NCBI GenBank assembly: GCA_026129545.1 | Contig: JAHCHX010000006.1 | Coordinates: 81,777-145,776 of the forward strand | DNA: 64,000 nucleotides | Origin: Saprospiraceae bacterium | Lineage (GTDB): Bacteria > Bacteroidota > Bacteroidia > Chitinophagales > Saprospiraceae | Direction of reading: 5' to 3' | Part shown: positions 17,877 through 27,372 of the stretch, piece by piece | Layout of the letters: the number at the start of each line of letters is the position of its first letter | How positions within the stretch are numbered: position 1 is the first letter of the stretch | Program-made: the position numbers and the translations under genes | The notes under the pieces: generated by a model | The model's database searches: none | Told to the model about the DNA's origin: nothing | What the model saw: the letters and a program-made list of their open reading frames with translations, nothing else

Positions 17877-20396
17877 TCATTTAAAAATCTCCCCGCCATC
17901 ACCTTCCCGTTCCCACTCCCGATTGGTGACAGGGGCGGGATTAACGTAGGTATTGTCGCGGGCAGGCGAAGTCGTTTCGCCCATCGGCGGCGGTTCTTCA
18001 ATGCCGGTTTTGGGCTCCTTCGACTCTGCCGCGTTCATGTTCTCAATCCCCTTCAGCAGCGCGTCCGCATTGAAAGAAATACTGTCAATGCCCTCATTCA
18101 CCAAAAACTGCGCAAACTCTGGCATATCGCTGGGGGCCTGCCCACATAGCCCGATTTTGATGCCTTTTCGGCGAGCAGTGCGAATGGCGGAGGCAATGAG
18201 CCGCATCACTGCCGCATTTTTTTCACTAAAAAGATTGCTCACGAGGGCGGAGTCGCGGTCGAGGCCGAGCGTGAGCTGGGTGAGGTCGTTGGAGCCGATG
18301 GAAAAGCCATCGAACACTTCGGCAAATTCTTCGGCCATCAGCACGTTGCTCGGTATCTCGACCATGACGTAGATTTCGAGGCCGTTTTTTCCGCGTTCGA
18401 GGCCAAATTCCTTCATCGTTTCTATTACTTGTTTGCCTTCCTCCACCGTGCGGCAGAAAGGAACCATCAGTTTCACGTTCGTGAATCCCATTTCTTCGCG
18501 CACCCTTTTCATGGCCTTGCATTCGAGCGCGAAACCATCTTTGTAGAGCGGCGAATAGTAGCGCGACGCACCCCGAAAGCCGAGCATCGGGTTTTCTTCC
18601 AACGGTTCAAATTGCTGGCCGCCGACGAGGTTGGCGTATTCATTGCTCTTGAAATCGCTCATGCGCACGATGACATCGTGCGGGTGAAACGCCGCCGCGA
18701 TGGTCGCCACGCCCTGGGCGAGTTTGTCCACGAAATAGTCCTTTTTATCGCGGTAGTGCCGTGTCAGGTGGGCAATGCCTTCCTTGATGCCGGGGTTGGC
18801 GACTTGCTCGAAGCGGGTGAGCGCCAACGGATGCACCTTGATATGGTGGGTGATGAGAAATTCCATGCGCAGCAGCCCCACGCCCCGATTGGGCAAAAAC
18901 GACTGCTGGAACGCCAGCGACGGGTCGCCGAGGATGAGCATGGGGGCCGTTTTGGGCATTTGCAGGTTGGAGATGTCTTTTTCCTCTACTTCCCAATCGG
19001 CTTTTCCGGCGTAGATGAAGCCCGTTTTGCCCTCTGCGCAACTGACCGTTATCAGGTCGCCGTCGTGAATTTTATCGGTCGCGTTGCCGCAGCCCACAAT
19101 GGCGACAGTACCGAGTTCGCGGGCTACAATGGCGGCATGGCTGGTGCGCCCACCTTTGTTGGTGACAATGGCGGCGGCGCGTTTGAGGATAGGGTCCCAG
19201 TCGGGGTTGGTGATGTCGGTCACGAGCACCTCCCCATCTTGCAAGAGGTTGGCTTCCTGAGGCGAGCGCAGGAGCCTCGCCCGCCCGAAAGCGATTTTTT
19301 CGCCCAACGCGATGCCTTCGGCGAGTTTCTGCCCCTTTGTTTTTATTTTGTAGGCACGCACCACAGCCTGTTTGCTCTTGCCCGCATGGACGGTCTCAGG
19401 TCGCGCTTGCACGATGTAGAGTTTGCCGGTCGCGCCGTCCTTGGCCCATTCGATATCCATCGGCCTGCCGTAGTGCTGCTCGATTTGGACACACCATTTG
19501 CCCAGCATGGCCACATCGGCATCGCTGATGGAAAAGAGGTCGCGTTTGTGGTCGGGGGAAGGTTTGTTTTCCACCGTCGAGGCAGCGTTGGCGGCTTTGG
19601 AATAAATCATCGTCCATTCTTTACCGCCGAGTTTTTTCTGGATGATGGGGTTGAAGTGTGTGCCGATATGAGGCTTGAAAAGCAAGAACTCATCGGGGGT
19701 GGAGCGGCCTTGCACGATGTTTTCGCCGAGGCCATACACGCTGTCAATCACCACCACCTTGTCGAAACCCGTGTCGGGGTCGAGGGTAAAGGCTACGCCG
19801 GAAGAAGCCAAATCGGAACGCACCATTGTTTGCACCCCTACCGAGATGGCCACGTCTATGTTGCCGAAGCCTTGGTCTTCACGGTACTTGATGGCGCGGT
19901 CGGTGAACAAGGAGGCAAAACAGCGATGCACCGCGTCCACCAGCTCCTGTTCGCCGCTGATATTGAGAAAACTGTCCAACCGCCCGGCAAAACTTGCGGA
20001 GGGCAAATCCTCTGCCGTCGCGCTGCTGCGCACAGCCACCGAAATATCTGCTCCTTCACGCTGGCGCAACTGTTGGTAAGCTTCTTTGATGGCGGCTTCT
20101 ACCGCTTTGGGCAAGGCTGCTTTCAAAATCAAATCGCGCGCTTGTGTGCCGATGGATTCGAGATTGGAGAGATGCGCCTTGTCTAATTGTGCCAGCAAGT
20201 CGCTCAGGGGTTTGCGCAATTTATGCTCTTCCAAAAACAACCGATAGGCTTCGGCAGTGACCGCAAACCCATCTGGCACCATGATGCCTTTTGGCACCAA
20301 TTGGCAGAACATTTCCCCCAACGAGGCATTTTTGCCGCCTACAAGGGCGAGTTCGCGCATGGATATTTCCGAGAAATGTTTAATCAAGAAGGGCAT
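17877..20396 (-). CDS. ppsA: Phosphoenolpyruvate synthase
   Basis: An 839-residue enzyme converting pyruvate, ATP and water to PEP, AMP and phosphate (gluconeogenesis). The N-terminal ATP-binding domain opens with LVGGKNASLGEM. The swivelling phosphohistidine motif GGRTSHAAIVARELG lies near residue 420, and the C-terminal TIM-barrel domain carries GFRGASRYYSP, FSIGSNDLTQLTLGLDRDS and the catalytic Cys in IGLCGQAPSD. It is about 40 residues longer than typical enzymes because of a Pro/Glu/Thr-rich tail after NADALLKGIENM. Pyruvate phosphate dikinase is less likely because of the length and these motifs. Confidence 0.95.
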   Translation of the reverse strand: MPFLIKHFSEISMRELALVGGKNASLGEMFCQLVPKGIMVPDGFAVTAEAYRLFLEEHKLRKPLSDLLAQLDKAHLSNLESIGTQARDLILKAALPKAVEAAIKEAYQQLRQREGADISVAVRSSATAEDLPSASFAGRLDSFLNISGEQELVDAVHRCFASLFTDRAIKYREDQGFGNIDVAISVGVQTMVRSDLASSGVAFTLDPDTGFDKVVVIDSVYGLGENIVQGRSTPDEFLLFKPHIGTHFNPIIQKKLGGKEWTMIYSKAANAASTVENKPSPDHKRDLFSISDADVAMLGKWCVQIEQHYGRPMDIEWAKDGATGKLYIVQARPETVHAGKSKQAVVRAYKIKTKGQKLAEGIALGEKIAFGRARLLRSPQEANLLQDGEVLVTDITNPDWDPILKRAAAIVTNKGGRTSHAAIVARELGTVAIVGCGNATDKIHDGDLITVSCAEGKTGFIYAGKADWEVEEKDISNLQMPKTAPMLILGDPSLAFQQSFLPNRGVGLLRMEFLITHHIKVHPLALTRFEQVANPGIKEGIAHLTRHYRDKKDYFVDKLAQGVATIAAAFHPHDVIVRMSDFKSNEYANLVGGQQFEPLEENPMLGFRGASRYYSPLYKDGFALECKAMKRVREEMGFTNVKLMVPFCRTVEEGKQVIETMKEFGLERGKNGLEIYVMVEIPSNVLMAEEFAEVFDGFSIGSNDLTQLTLGLDRDSALVSNLFSEKNAAVMRLIASAIRTARRKGIKIGLCGQAPSDMPEFAQFLVNEGIDSISFNADALLKGIENMNAAESKEPKTGIEEPPPMGETTSPARDNTYVNPAPVTNREWEREGDGGEIFK

Positions 20397-20758
20397 GACA
20401 TTCCGATTTTTGTTTGCCCAAAAATGGCAGCATCGTGAAGGAGCGGGAAATGATGATGGTCAGGCGGGAGGGTGATGTTGATTGATTTGATTGCCCGCCC
20501 AGCTAAGCCGTTCGGACAGGCTCGCGCAAGCAAAGCGAATGAGATTCGATTTAACGATTTCACAAAATATCACCCCTGTTTCTCACCTCCCTCAGCCTCT
20601 CGCCTGACAACAGTTCCTTTCGCCCCTGATTTGCATCATTATGTAGCGGCGATGTGCGTCCCCACCTTTGGGTATGCAAAAGCGGGATGTGACGAAAGCC
20701 CCAATCCTGCGGAGCGATGAAACTCACATTGTTCATTCACTCAAACCTTTCTCAGTCC
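20397..20758. other. Divergent intergenic region
   Basis: 362 bp between ppsA (minus) and the outer-membrane protein gene (plus). I see no gene, strong hairpin or clear TAnnTTTG box. A short in-frame extension of the outer-membrane gene (from 20717) lacks a signal sequence and is not used. Confidence 0.4.
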
Positions 20759-21397
20759 ATGAAAAAATTGGCTATCATCCCCGTATTGATGCTCTTGGTG
20801 CATGCTGCGTCCGTTGCCCAATTGTTGGAGCAGGGCAATTTTATGGTTGGCTCGACAGTGGGATTCTCGACCGCCAACTCTAAAGTCACCAGCGGAGGCG
20901 CAGGCAGCGAAGGGCTTTCGGCCCAACAGGTCAACGTGGCCCCTGCTATCGGCTACTTCATTTTGGACAATTTTGCCTTGGGCCTCGGCGCCGACTACAC
21001 ACTCAACTCCGTGACCGAACCCGGCCAAGACAAAACAACTGACAGCGACTTGCTCTTTGGACCATTTGCACGCTACTACTTCTCTCTGGGCGACAACGTG
21101 GCGCTGTTTTTCACAACCAATTTTGGGTTTGGCAACTCAAAAGACGAGCAAATAGTGGGCGAAAACAAGCAAAGCATCGAGACCAACGTCTTTGCCGTCG
21201 GTGCTGGCCCAGGCCTGACGGTATATTCAAGAGGCGGTTTCGCCATTGAGACCATTTTTAAGTACAACTACGCCAACAGCCAGTTCGACTCCACTACGGG
21301 AGGTGTCACTACTACCACCAAGACGCGCACCAACCAGTTCTCGTTGGCACTGGGGCTACAGTACTACTTCGGCGGCTTCCGGCGCGTGCGGGGTTGA
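20759..21397 (+). CDS. Outer-membrane beta-barrel protein
   Basis: A 212-residue protein starting at MKKLAIIPVLMLLVHAASVAQ, a clear signal peptide; the longer frame from 20717 would bury it. The mature part alternates hydrophobic and polar residues in about eight predicted strands (IGYFILDNFALGLGADY, FGPFARYYFSLGDNVALFF, GGFAIETIFKYNYANS, FSLALGLQYYFGGF), like small eight-stranded barrels of the OmpA/OmpX-like fold. The ligand is unknown. A family A repeat follows 20 bp after the stop. Confidence 0.82.
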   Translation: MKKLAIIPVLMLLVHAASVAQLLEQGNFMVGSTVGFSTANSKVTSGGAGSEGLSAQQVNVAPAIGYFILDNFALGLGADYTLNSVTEPGQDKTTDSDLLFGPFARYYFSLGDNVALFFTTNFGFGNSKDEQIVGENKQSIETNVFAVGAGPGLTVYSRGGFAIETIFKYNYANSQFDSTTGGVTTTTKTRTNQFSLALGLQYYFGGFRRVRG

Positions 21398-21416
21398 GCG
21401 ATGTTGCAGACTGATG

Positions 21417-21521
21417 TATACCTTGACTCGCTAGGATTTGTTAGATGAACATGATTGATGTTCTTGATTTTTAGCAGATTGCGATTGCAGTCATGCCCAA
21501 AACCTAACGGTGCGAAGTATA
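21417..21521 (+). repeat. Family A intergenic repeat, copy 1
   Basis: A 105-bp element starting TATACCTTGACTCGCTAGG and ending with GTGCGAAGTATA, with imperfect terminal inverted repeats. Very similar copies are at 46928-47032 and 52818-52923, diverged ones at 32101-32205 and 38955-39057, and fragments at 29547-29580 and 30168-30203. It codes for nothing. Confidence 0.85.
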
Positions 21522-21620
21522 AGTACGCTGGCGGCATTAGTTTGTTCTGAACGCCAGCGTACTTAGCACAAAGCAAACCATGGTGCCGGGCCGACACTCG
21601 TTTGTCGCCCGGTATTTTTT

Positions 21621-21628
21621 TATTTTTG
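21621..21628 (+). promoter_or_regulatory. Probable promoter -7 element of the LolA-like gene
   Basis: TATTTTTG matches TAnnTTTG. Transcription would start near 21635. This argues against the upstream ATG at 21580 and for the in-frame GTG at 21664 as the start of the next gene. Confidence 0.55.
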
Positions 21629-21663
21629 CCCAACTTATTCACCACAACCCATCGCTGACCATT

Positions 21664-22428
21664 GTGCAAAATCAGACCCTTCTACTCTTAATTCCTGTTT
21701 TTCTATTCGGCATGCGAGCATCATCCCTCGCCCAACAACAGGAAGACGCCGTGGCCATCGTCCGAAAAGCCGACGAACGAGCGCGTGGAAAAACTTCCAT
21801 CGCCGAAATGACCATCACCACCGTCCGCCCCAAATGGACCCGCTCGATGGACATCAAAGCATGGACGAAGGGCAACGAAATGGCGCTTATTTTGGTCAAA
21901 TCGCCCGCCAAAGACAAAGGCACGACTTTCCTGAAGCGCAAAAAAGAAGTCTGGAACTGGCTTCCTTCGCTCGAACGCACCATCAAACTACCCCCCTCCA
22001 TGATGTCGCAGTCGTGGATGGGCACCGACTTCACCAACGACGACTTGGTGAAAGAATCCTCCATTGTGGATGATTATGTGCACAAATTGCTCGGCTCAGA
22101 GAAACAGGGCGACCGAGACTGCCACAAAATTGAACTTACCCCAAAACCCGAAGCGGCGGTCGTGTGGGGGAAAGTCGTCGTCTGGGTTGACAAAAAGGAC
22201 TACATCCAACTCCGCACTGAATTCTACGACGAAAACGGCGCACTATCGCAGACCATGATTGGCGCTGACCTGAAAATGCTTGGCGGCAAATTGCTCCCGT
22301 CGCGCATCGAAATGACCCCTGCCGACAAAAAAGGACACAAAACCGAAATCGCCTACAAGTCGCTCGAATTCGACAAGCCGTTGGCCGATAGTTTTTTCAC
22401 GACGGAGAATATGACGAAGGTCAAGTAG
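21664..22428 (+). CDS. LolA-like outer-membrane lipoprotein-sorting protein
   Basis: A periplasmic lipid- or lipoprotein-carrier-like protein. With the GTG at 21664 it is 254 residues and begins with a good signal peptide (VQNQTLLLLIPVFLFGMRASSLAQ). The ATG at 21580 would add 28 residues before it and lies upstream of the predicted promoter. The mature part matches the 'outer membrane lipoprotein-sorting protein' family: MTITTVRPKWTRSMDIKAW, KGTTFLKRKKEVWNWLPSL, then MGTDFTNDDLVKESS. Such genes commonly accompany ABC or RND transporters that move lipids, and here two FtsX-type permeases and an ATPase follow. A 14-bp hairpin sits just after the stop. Confidence 0.85.
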   Translation: MQNQTLLLLIPVFLFGMRASSLAQQQEDAVAIVRKADERARGKTSIAEMTITTVRPKWTRSMDIKAWTKGNEMALILVKSPAKDKGTTFLKRKKEVWNWLPSLERTIKLPPSMMSQSWMGTDFTNDDLVKESSIVDDYVHKLLGSEKQGDRDCHKIELTPKPEAAVVWGKVVVWVDKKDYIQLRTEFYDENGALSQTMIGADLKMLGGKLLPSRIEMTPADKKGHKTEIAYKSLEFDKPLADSFFTTENMTKVK

Positions 22429-22432
22429 AGAA

Positions 22433-22480
22433 TTGTCATGGTGGAGCACTTTTCCCCGCCAAAGCCCTCCACCATGACAA
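22433..22480 (+). terminator. Hairpin between LolA-like and permease genes
   Basis: TTGTCATGGTGGAG (22433-22446) pairs perfectly with CTCCACCATGACAA (22467-22480) over a 20-nt loop. It has no T-tract, so it may be a partial terminator or an mRNA stabiliser separating expression of the LolA-like gene from the transporter. Confidence 0.5.
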
Positions 22481-22505
22481 CTCTGTTGTTATCAAACCAA
22501 CACCT

Positions 22506-23720
22506 ATGCTCCTACAACTTGCATGGCGCAATCTCTGGCGCAACCCCAACCGCTCGTTCATCACGATGGCATCAGTGTGGTGTGCGGTCGTGTTGGCCGT
22601 TGCCATGAGTAGCTTGCAAAAAGGCGTGTTCGACCATTTGATAGCCAATGTGGTCAGTTTCTACAGTGGCTATGTGCAAGTCCACCGGGCGGGCTATCAG
22701 TCGGAACAAACATTGGAAAATAGCTTTCCGCTGACTGATTCCATCCAAAAGGCCGTTTTGTCGAGTCCGGGCGTGGCCGCTGCGACACCACGACTGGAAG
22801 CCTTCGCGCTAGCCTCCACAGGTGAAAAAACCAAAGGTTGCCTCGTGGCTGGCATCGCCCCAGACACGGAAGAACGCGTCACGCGATTGAAAAGCAAGTT
22901 AGTGGCGGGTGCGTATTTGCAGGACAGTGCACAGACGATTCTGATTGCGGAAGGTTTGGCCAAGCGCCTGCAAACAGGCCTTGGCGACACCGTCATCTTG
23001 CTTGGTCAGGGTTACTACGGCACCACCGCAGCCGGAAAATATGCCATCGGCGGCATCCTGCGATTCGGCTCACCCGCACTCAACGACCAAGTGGTGTTCC
23101 TGCCATTGGCGGCAGCCCAACACTGGCTCGATGCACCGGGGCTGGCGACCACGCTGGTCGTTTCGCCCGAAAAGCCCACAGCCACCGAACGAACCGCCGC
23201 CCAACTTCGAGCCTCGCTCCCTCCCGATTTTGAAACCTTGACATGGCAGGAAATGATGCCCGACATCCACGAACATATCCAAACCGACACGGCAAGCGGC
23301 GCCATTATTTTAGGCGTACTGTACTTGCTGATTTCGTTCGGCATTTTCGCCACATTGCTGATGATGCTGGCCGAGCGCCAACGCGAATTTGGGATGCTCG
23401 TCGCGTTGGGCATGAAAAAACGCCAGCTTGCCCAAATGGTCATGTTCGAGTCGGTGCTAATCACCTTGACGGGTTGCCTATTTGGTATTTTGGTCAGCAT
23501 CCCTTTGGTCTGGTGGCTCAAGGAGCATCCCATCAGAATCACGGGCGAGATGGCAGAGGTATATGAAAAATTCGGCTTTGAGGCCATATTCCCGGCATCG
23601 CTAGCCCCTTCCATCTTTTGGAACCAAGCGCTGGCCGTCCTGATTATCGGTTTGTTGCTATCGCTCTACCCTATTGTCAAAGTATTGTTTCTTAAACCCG
23701 TAGATGCCATGCGAGCGTAA
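22506..23720 (+). CDS. ABC transporter permease, FtsX/LolC type (first)
   Basis: A 404-residue permease with the LolC/MacB layout: one N-terminal helix (FITMASVWCAVVLAVAMSSL), a large periplasmic domain (about 45-265) and three C-terminal helices (AIILGVLYLLISFGIFATLLMML, VMFESVLITLTGCLFGILVSI, ALAVLIIGLLLSLYPIVKVLF). The motif EREFGMLVALGMKK-type (here RQREFGMLVALGMKKRQ) is the FtsX coupling helix. It probably pairs with the next permease to form a heterodimer served by the ATPase at 24980, as in LolCDE. Confidence 0.9.
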   Translation: MLLQLAWRNLWRNPNRSFITMASVWCAVVLAVAMSSLQKGVFDHLIANVVSFYSGYVQVHRAGYQSEQTLENSFPLTDSIQKAVLSSPGVAAATPRLEAFALASTGEKTKGCLVAGIAPDTEERVTRLKSKLVAGAYLQDSAQTILIAEGLAKRLQTGLGDTVILLGQGYYGTTAAGKYAIGGILRFGSPALNDQVVFLPLAAAQHWLDAPGLATTLVVSPEKPTATERTAAQLRASLPPDFETLTWQEMMPDIHEHIQTDTASGAIILGVLYLLISFGIFATLLMMLAERQREFGMLVALGMKKRQLAQMVMFESVLITLTGCLFGILVSIPLVWWLKEHPIRITGEMAEVYEKFGFEAIFPASLAPSIFWNQALAVLIIGLLLSLYPIVKVLFLKPVDAMRA

Positions 23721-23760
23721 ATTTTGAGCCATTCATCTCACCACTCAAACAGTCATCACA

Positions 23761-24972
23761 ATGCTAATCATCATTGCTTGGCGGAATTTATGGCGACACC
23801 GGACGCGCAGCCTTGCCATCATCACGTCAGTGGCGCTGGGGGTGTGGGCAGGAGCGTTCATCGTGTCGCTCTACTACGGTATGGGCAACGAGCGTGTGCG
23901 CATCGCCATCGAGCAGGAAGTGTCGCACATTCAGGTGCATCATCCAAAATTCCGCGACGACCACGATGTGGTTTTCAATTTTGCGCTCGACAGCCTCGAA
24001 GCCGCCCTGCGCCACACACCCGGCGTGAAGGCTTTTTCGCTGCGCACCACGGTGCAAGGCATGTTGGCCAACGCCTCAGCTAGCAATGGCGTTCAGGTCA
24101 ACGGCGTTGACCCTGATGCCGAAGATAAGACACGGGGCTTGAAAAATTTCGTCATAGACGGCGGATACTTTGAAGCCGAGAAAAAGCATCAGGTGTTGGT
24201 CGGGAAAAAATTGGCCGATAAAATGAAACTCGCGCCGGGCAACAAAATCGTGCTGACATTTCAAGACATAGAGCAAAACATCACTTCCGGCGCTTTTCGC
24301 ATTGCCGGCATCTATGAAACTGCCAATGCCCCGCTCGACGAGCGCAACGTGTATGTGCGGCGCGGCGACCTCGACGATTTGCTCGACACCCCGGGACGTG
24401 GCACGGAAGCCGCTGTTCTACTGACCGACGAAAGCGAATTGCCCGCCGCAATGGCTGCGCTCACGCGACAGCTGCCGGGGCTTGAGGTGCAAGACTGGCG
24501 CGCCATTTCGCCGGAGACAGCTCTTGTGATGTCTTCGCTCGATATATCTTCCTTTATCATCATTGCCATCATACTCATCGCACTGGCATTTGGCATCGTC
24601 AACACCATGCTCATGGCAGTGCTCGAACGCACCCGCGAAATCGGGATGCTGATGGCCGTCGGCATGACCAAGCTCCGGCTGTTCGGCATGGTCGTGCTGG
24701 AAACCCTGTTGCTGACGTTGACCGGATGCCCTATTGGGTTTGGGTTGGCTTGGCTGGCGAATGCCTGGCTTTCAAAAACGGGGATTGACCTGAGCGCCAT
24801 CGCCGAAAACTTGCTGAAAGGCTTCGGATATGGCGCGGTGATTTATCCTGACCTACCTGGCGACAAAGTGTGGCAGATTATACAAATCGTCTTTGTCACG
24901 GCATTGCTCGCCTCAGTGTTTCCGGCATGGAAAGCACTTAAAATGAGACCCGCTGAAGCCATCAGGCATTGA
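23761..24972 (+). CDS. ABC transporter permease, FtsX/LolC type (second)
   Basis: A 403-residue paralogue of the preceding gene, 40 bp downstream. The N-terminal helix (SLAIITSVALGVWAGAFIVSL) is followed by a periplasmic domain and three helices around IIAIILIALAFGIVNTMLMAV, the coupling segment TREIGMLMAVGMTK, TLLLTLTGCPIGFGLAWL, and the C-terminal IVFVTALLASVFPAWKALKM. It ends 7 bp before the ATPase gene, so the three genes are almost certainly one transcription unit. Confidence 0.91.
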   Translation: MLIIIAWRNLWRHRTRSLAIITSVALGVWAGAFIVSLYYGMGNERVRIAIEQEVSHIQVHHPKFRDDHDVVFNFALDSLEAALRHTPGVKAFSLRTTVQGMLANASASNGVQVNGVDPDAEDKTRGLKNFVIDGGYFEAEKKHQVLVGKKLADKMKLAPGNKIVLTFQDIEQNITSGAFRIAGIYETANAPLDERNVYVRRGDLDDLLDTPGRGTEAAVLLTDESELPAAMAALTRQLPGLEVQDWRAISPETALVMSSLDISSFIIIAIILIALAFGIVNTMLMAVLERTREIGMLMAVGMTKLRLFGMVVLETLLLTLTGCPIGFGLAWLANAWLSKTGIDLSAIAENLLKGFGYGAVIYPDLPGDKVWQIIQIVFVTALLASVFPAWKALKMRPAEAIRH

Positions 24973-24979
24973 AAAAATT

Positions 24980-25681
24980 ATGAAGACAACAGTCATTGAT
25001 ATCCACAACGTCAGCAAAATTTACAATCCCGACACTATTCCAGTGCATGCGGTGGACGGTGTGCACCTGCACATCGAACGAGGCGAATTCACGGCCTTGG
25101 TCGGCCCGTCGGGTTCGGGCAAAACAACTTTGCTCAACATCATCGGCGGCCTCGATGCGCCTACAGAAGGCAAGGTCGTCATCAACGACACGGACATCAC
25201 GGCCCTGTCGCCCAATCGGTTGATTCAGTTCCGCCTGCACAATATCGGCTTTGTGTTCCAATCGTTCAACCTGATTCCGGTGCTGACCGCCGGCGAAAAT
25301 GTGGAGTTTATCATGCTTTTGCAAGGCGCACCAAAGGCCGAGCGCGAACGGCGCGTGAAAGAGCTAATGCACGCCGTCGGCCTCAGCGACAAAATGGACG
25401 TGCGCCCCGCACGGCTTTCAGGTGGTCAGCAACAGCGCGTCGCCGTCGCAAGAGCGCTGGCATCCAAGCCTCAATTCATCCTCGCTGACGAGCCTACGGC
25501 CAACCTCGACTCCCAATCGGCCACGAACCTGCTTGATATGATGGCACAACTCAACCGCGAAGAGGGCATGACTTTTATCTTTTCAACGCACGATGCCCGC
25601 GTCATCGAACGCGCCCGCCGGGTCATCAAACTGGTGGATGGGCGGATTGCGTCGGACACGGCGAGCGTCAGTGTGGCTTGA
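24980..25681 (+). CDS. ABC transporter ATPase, LolD/MacB-like
   Basis: A 233-residue ATPase with Walker A GPSGSGKTT at 42-50, signature LSGGQQQRVAVARALA, Walker B FILADEPTANLD and switch His in FSTHDARV. The sequence is of the LolD/MacB/FtsE class that works with FtsX-type permeases such as the two encoded directly upstream (7 bp gap). Likely role: ATP-driven extraction of a lipoprotein, lipid or peptide from the inner membrane. Confidence 0.93.
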   Translation: MKTTVIDIHNVSKIYNPDTIPVHAVDGVHLHIERGEFTALVGPSGSGKTTLLNIIGGLDAPTEGKVVINDTDITALSPNRLIQFRLHNIGFVFQSFNLIPVLTAGENVEFIMLLQGAPKAERERRVKELMHAVGLSDKMDVRPARLSGGQQQRVAVARALASKPQFILADEPTANLDSQSATNLLDMMAQLNREEGMTFIFSTHDARVIERARRVIKLVDGRIASDTASVSVA

Positions 25682-25752
25682 GGGTTTGCCCGGCCAAGCG
25701 CGGCGGACGGGGTTCGAGGGGCCCACAAACGAGCGTCCTAAAATGTGTTTTC

Positions 25753-26934
25753 ATGAAAACCTTTTTTATTACGGCGTTTCTCCTTTTCGTTTTCCCTTTC
25801 ACATCAAAAGGGCAGGCCGACTCCATGCCTGAGTCGGAGTCAAAACCCGCCCATTTCCATTTTCAAGGCTATCTCAAAGATTTGCAAACAGCGACCTTCA
25901 CAAGGGACAAAGGCTCGCTTTTCACGGGCAATTTTTTGCACAACCGCCTGAATTTCATCTACTATTTTTCGGAAAACATTTCGGCACGGCTGGAGCTGCG
26001 CACACGATTGTTCTGGGGCGAGCAGGTACGCTGGACACCGGGGTTTGCCGAGCAGATTGACTATGAAAATGGCTTGATGGACCTTTCGTGGGTGGCAGTG
26101 GACGAACCCGCCGTCGTGCTGCACACCATCACAGACCGGCTTTCCTTGAACTGGCGAAAACAAAGCTGGGATGTTACCATCGGGCGGCAACGGGTCAATT
26201 GGGGCATCACGACGGCTTGGACCCCCAACGACCTGTTCAATGCCTACAATTTTTTCGATTTCGACTATGAGGAGCGCCCAGGCAGCGATGCCATCCGGGT
26301 ACGCTATCACACAAGCGGCATGTCAGGTTTCGACTTGGCCATAAGCCACGGCAAAGACTCCGCCTCGACCATTGCAGCATTGCTATACCGTTTCAATCGT
26401 GGGGGCTACGATTTTCAAATACTGGGAGGATGGTTTAGGGACGACCTCGCTGTGGGCACTGGGTGGGCGGGCAGCATCGGCAACGCCGGCTTCAAGGGCG
26501 AAGCGACTTGGTTCCAACCCCGACAATCATTGGGCGACAGCACTGGCCTGCTGTCATTGACATTGGGCGGCGATTATAGTTTCCAGAACGGTTGGTACAT
26601 CGGCGGGGCATTTCTTTACACCTCGGGCGGCAGCGACGGCGCGGAAGCGTTGGAACAATTGGCTACCCAACAACTTTCCGCGAAACGATTGATGCCGTTC
26701 AGATACTCCCTGCTTGGGCAAGTCGCCAAATCCATCACGCCACTTTTCACAGCCAATCTGAGCCTGATTTATTGCCCCGGCGCGGATGCTTTTATCACAT
26801 TCCCCGTGCTCACCTACTCGTTGAGCGACAACTGGGACGCAAACTTGGTGGCACAATCGTTTTTTGCGCCAGCGGGCGGTCAATTCAAAAATCTTGGCAA
26901 CGCGCTCATTTTTAGGCTGAAATGGGGTTTTTGA
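25753..26934 (+). CDS. Outer-membrane porin-like beta-barrel protein
   Basis: A 393-residue exported protein. The ATG at 25753 begins a clear signal peptide (MKTFFITAFLLFVFPFTSKGQ); a longer frame from 25678 overlaps the ATPase stop and is not used. The mature part is a run of amphipathic strands rich in Trp, Tyr and Phe (FIYYFSENISARLELRTRLFW, WDVTIGRQRVNWGITTAW, YSFQNGWYIGGAFLYTS) and ends in WGF, a typical outer-membrane barrel end. It may be the outer-membrane partner of the LolA-like/ABC set, from position only. Confidence 0.8.
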   Translation: MKTFFITAFLLFVFPFTSKGQADSMPESESKPAHFHFQGYLKDLQTATFTRDKGSLFTGNFLHNRLNFIYYFSENISARLELRTRLFWGEQVRWTPGFAEQIDYENGLMDLSWVAVDEPAVVLHTITDRLSLNWRKQSWDVTIGRQRVNWGITTAWTPNDLFNAYNFFDFDYEERPGSDAIRVRYHTSGMSGFDLAISHGKDSASTIAALLYRFNRGGYDFQILGGWFRDDLAVGTGWAGSIGNAGFKGEATWFQPRQSLGDSTGLLSLTLGGDYSFQNGWYIGGAFLYTSGGSDGAEALEQLATQQLSAKRLMPFRYSLLGQVAKSITPLFTANLSLIYCPGADAFITFPVLTYSLSDNWDANLVAQSFFAPAGGQFKNLGNALIFRLKWGF

Positions 26935-26996
26935 ATTTGGCCTGCGCAGTCACGCAAACCATTTTCATCTTGATAATTTTTTGAACTGCAAAACTT

Positions 26997-27293
26997 ATGA
27001 AAAAACATCGCGCCCTCCTAACCCTCTTGGCAGCCATTTTCATTTGCTGCCTTTTCGCAGCCTGCGCCAGCGTGGAGCCAGTCGAAACCTGCCTGACCGG
27101 TAAACGATATGGATTTTTCCACGGCCTGCTGCACGGGTTCATCACCCCTGTCAGTTTTGTGGCGAGCCTGTTCGACAACGAGGTCGCCATTTACGCCATC
27201 AACAACTCAGGCGGCTGGTACAATTTCGGCTTCCTGCTCGGCTCCGGCGGTTGGGGATTTTTGGCAGGCAACAAGTCGAAAAAGGGCGATTGA
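26997..27293 (+). CDS. Small lipoprotein of unknown function
   Basis: 98 residues with a lipoprotein signal (LLAAIFICCLFAAC, lipobox FAAC). The rest is short and Gly/Phe-rich: GFFHGLLHGFITPVSFVASL, then SGGWYNFGFLLGSGGWGF and a Lys-rich end. I recall similar small proteins in other bacteria annotated only as hypothetical. It follows the barrel gene by 62 bp on the same strand. Confidence 0.72.
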   Translation: MKKHRALLTLLAAIFICCLFAACASVEPVETCLTGKRYGFFHGLLHGFITPVSFVASLFDNEVAIYAINNSGGWYNFGFLLGSGGWGFLAGNKSKKGD

Positions 27294-27372
27294 AGAGGAG
27301 GCGAGGAGGCTCCTGCATCTACGAAACCTTGTTTTTCGCAGGTGCCGCACAGAACCATGCCCCTCCCATGAC

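Noticed and set aside
18429..20186. 585-codon plus-strand frame over ppsA
   Set aside because: Antisense of the PEP synthase gene, which has all its catalytic motifs.
21364..21669. Minus-strand frame containing NLLKIKNINHVHLTN
   Set aside because: This is the translation of a family A repeat; similar peptides appear at other copies (46785-47105), showing it is a repeat artefact.
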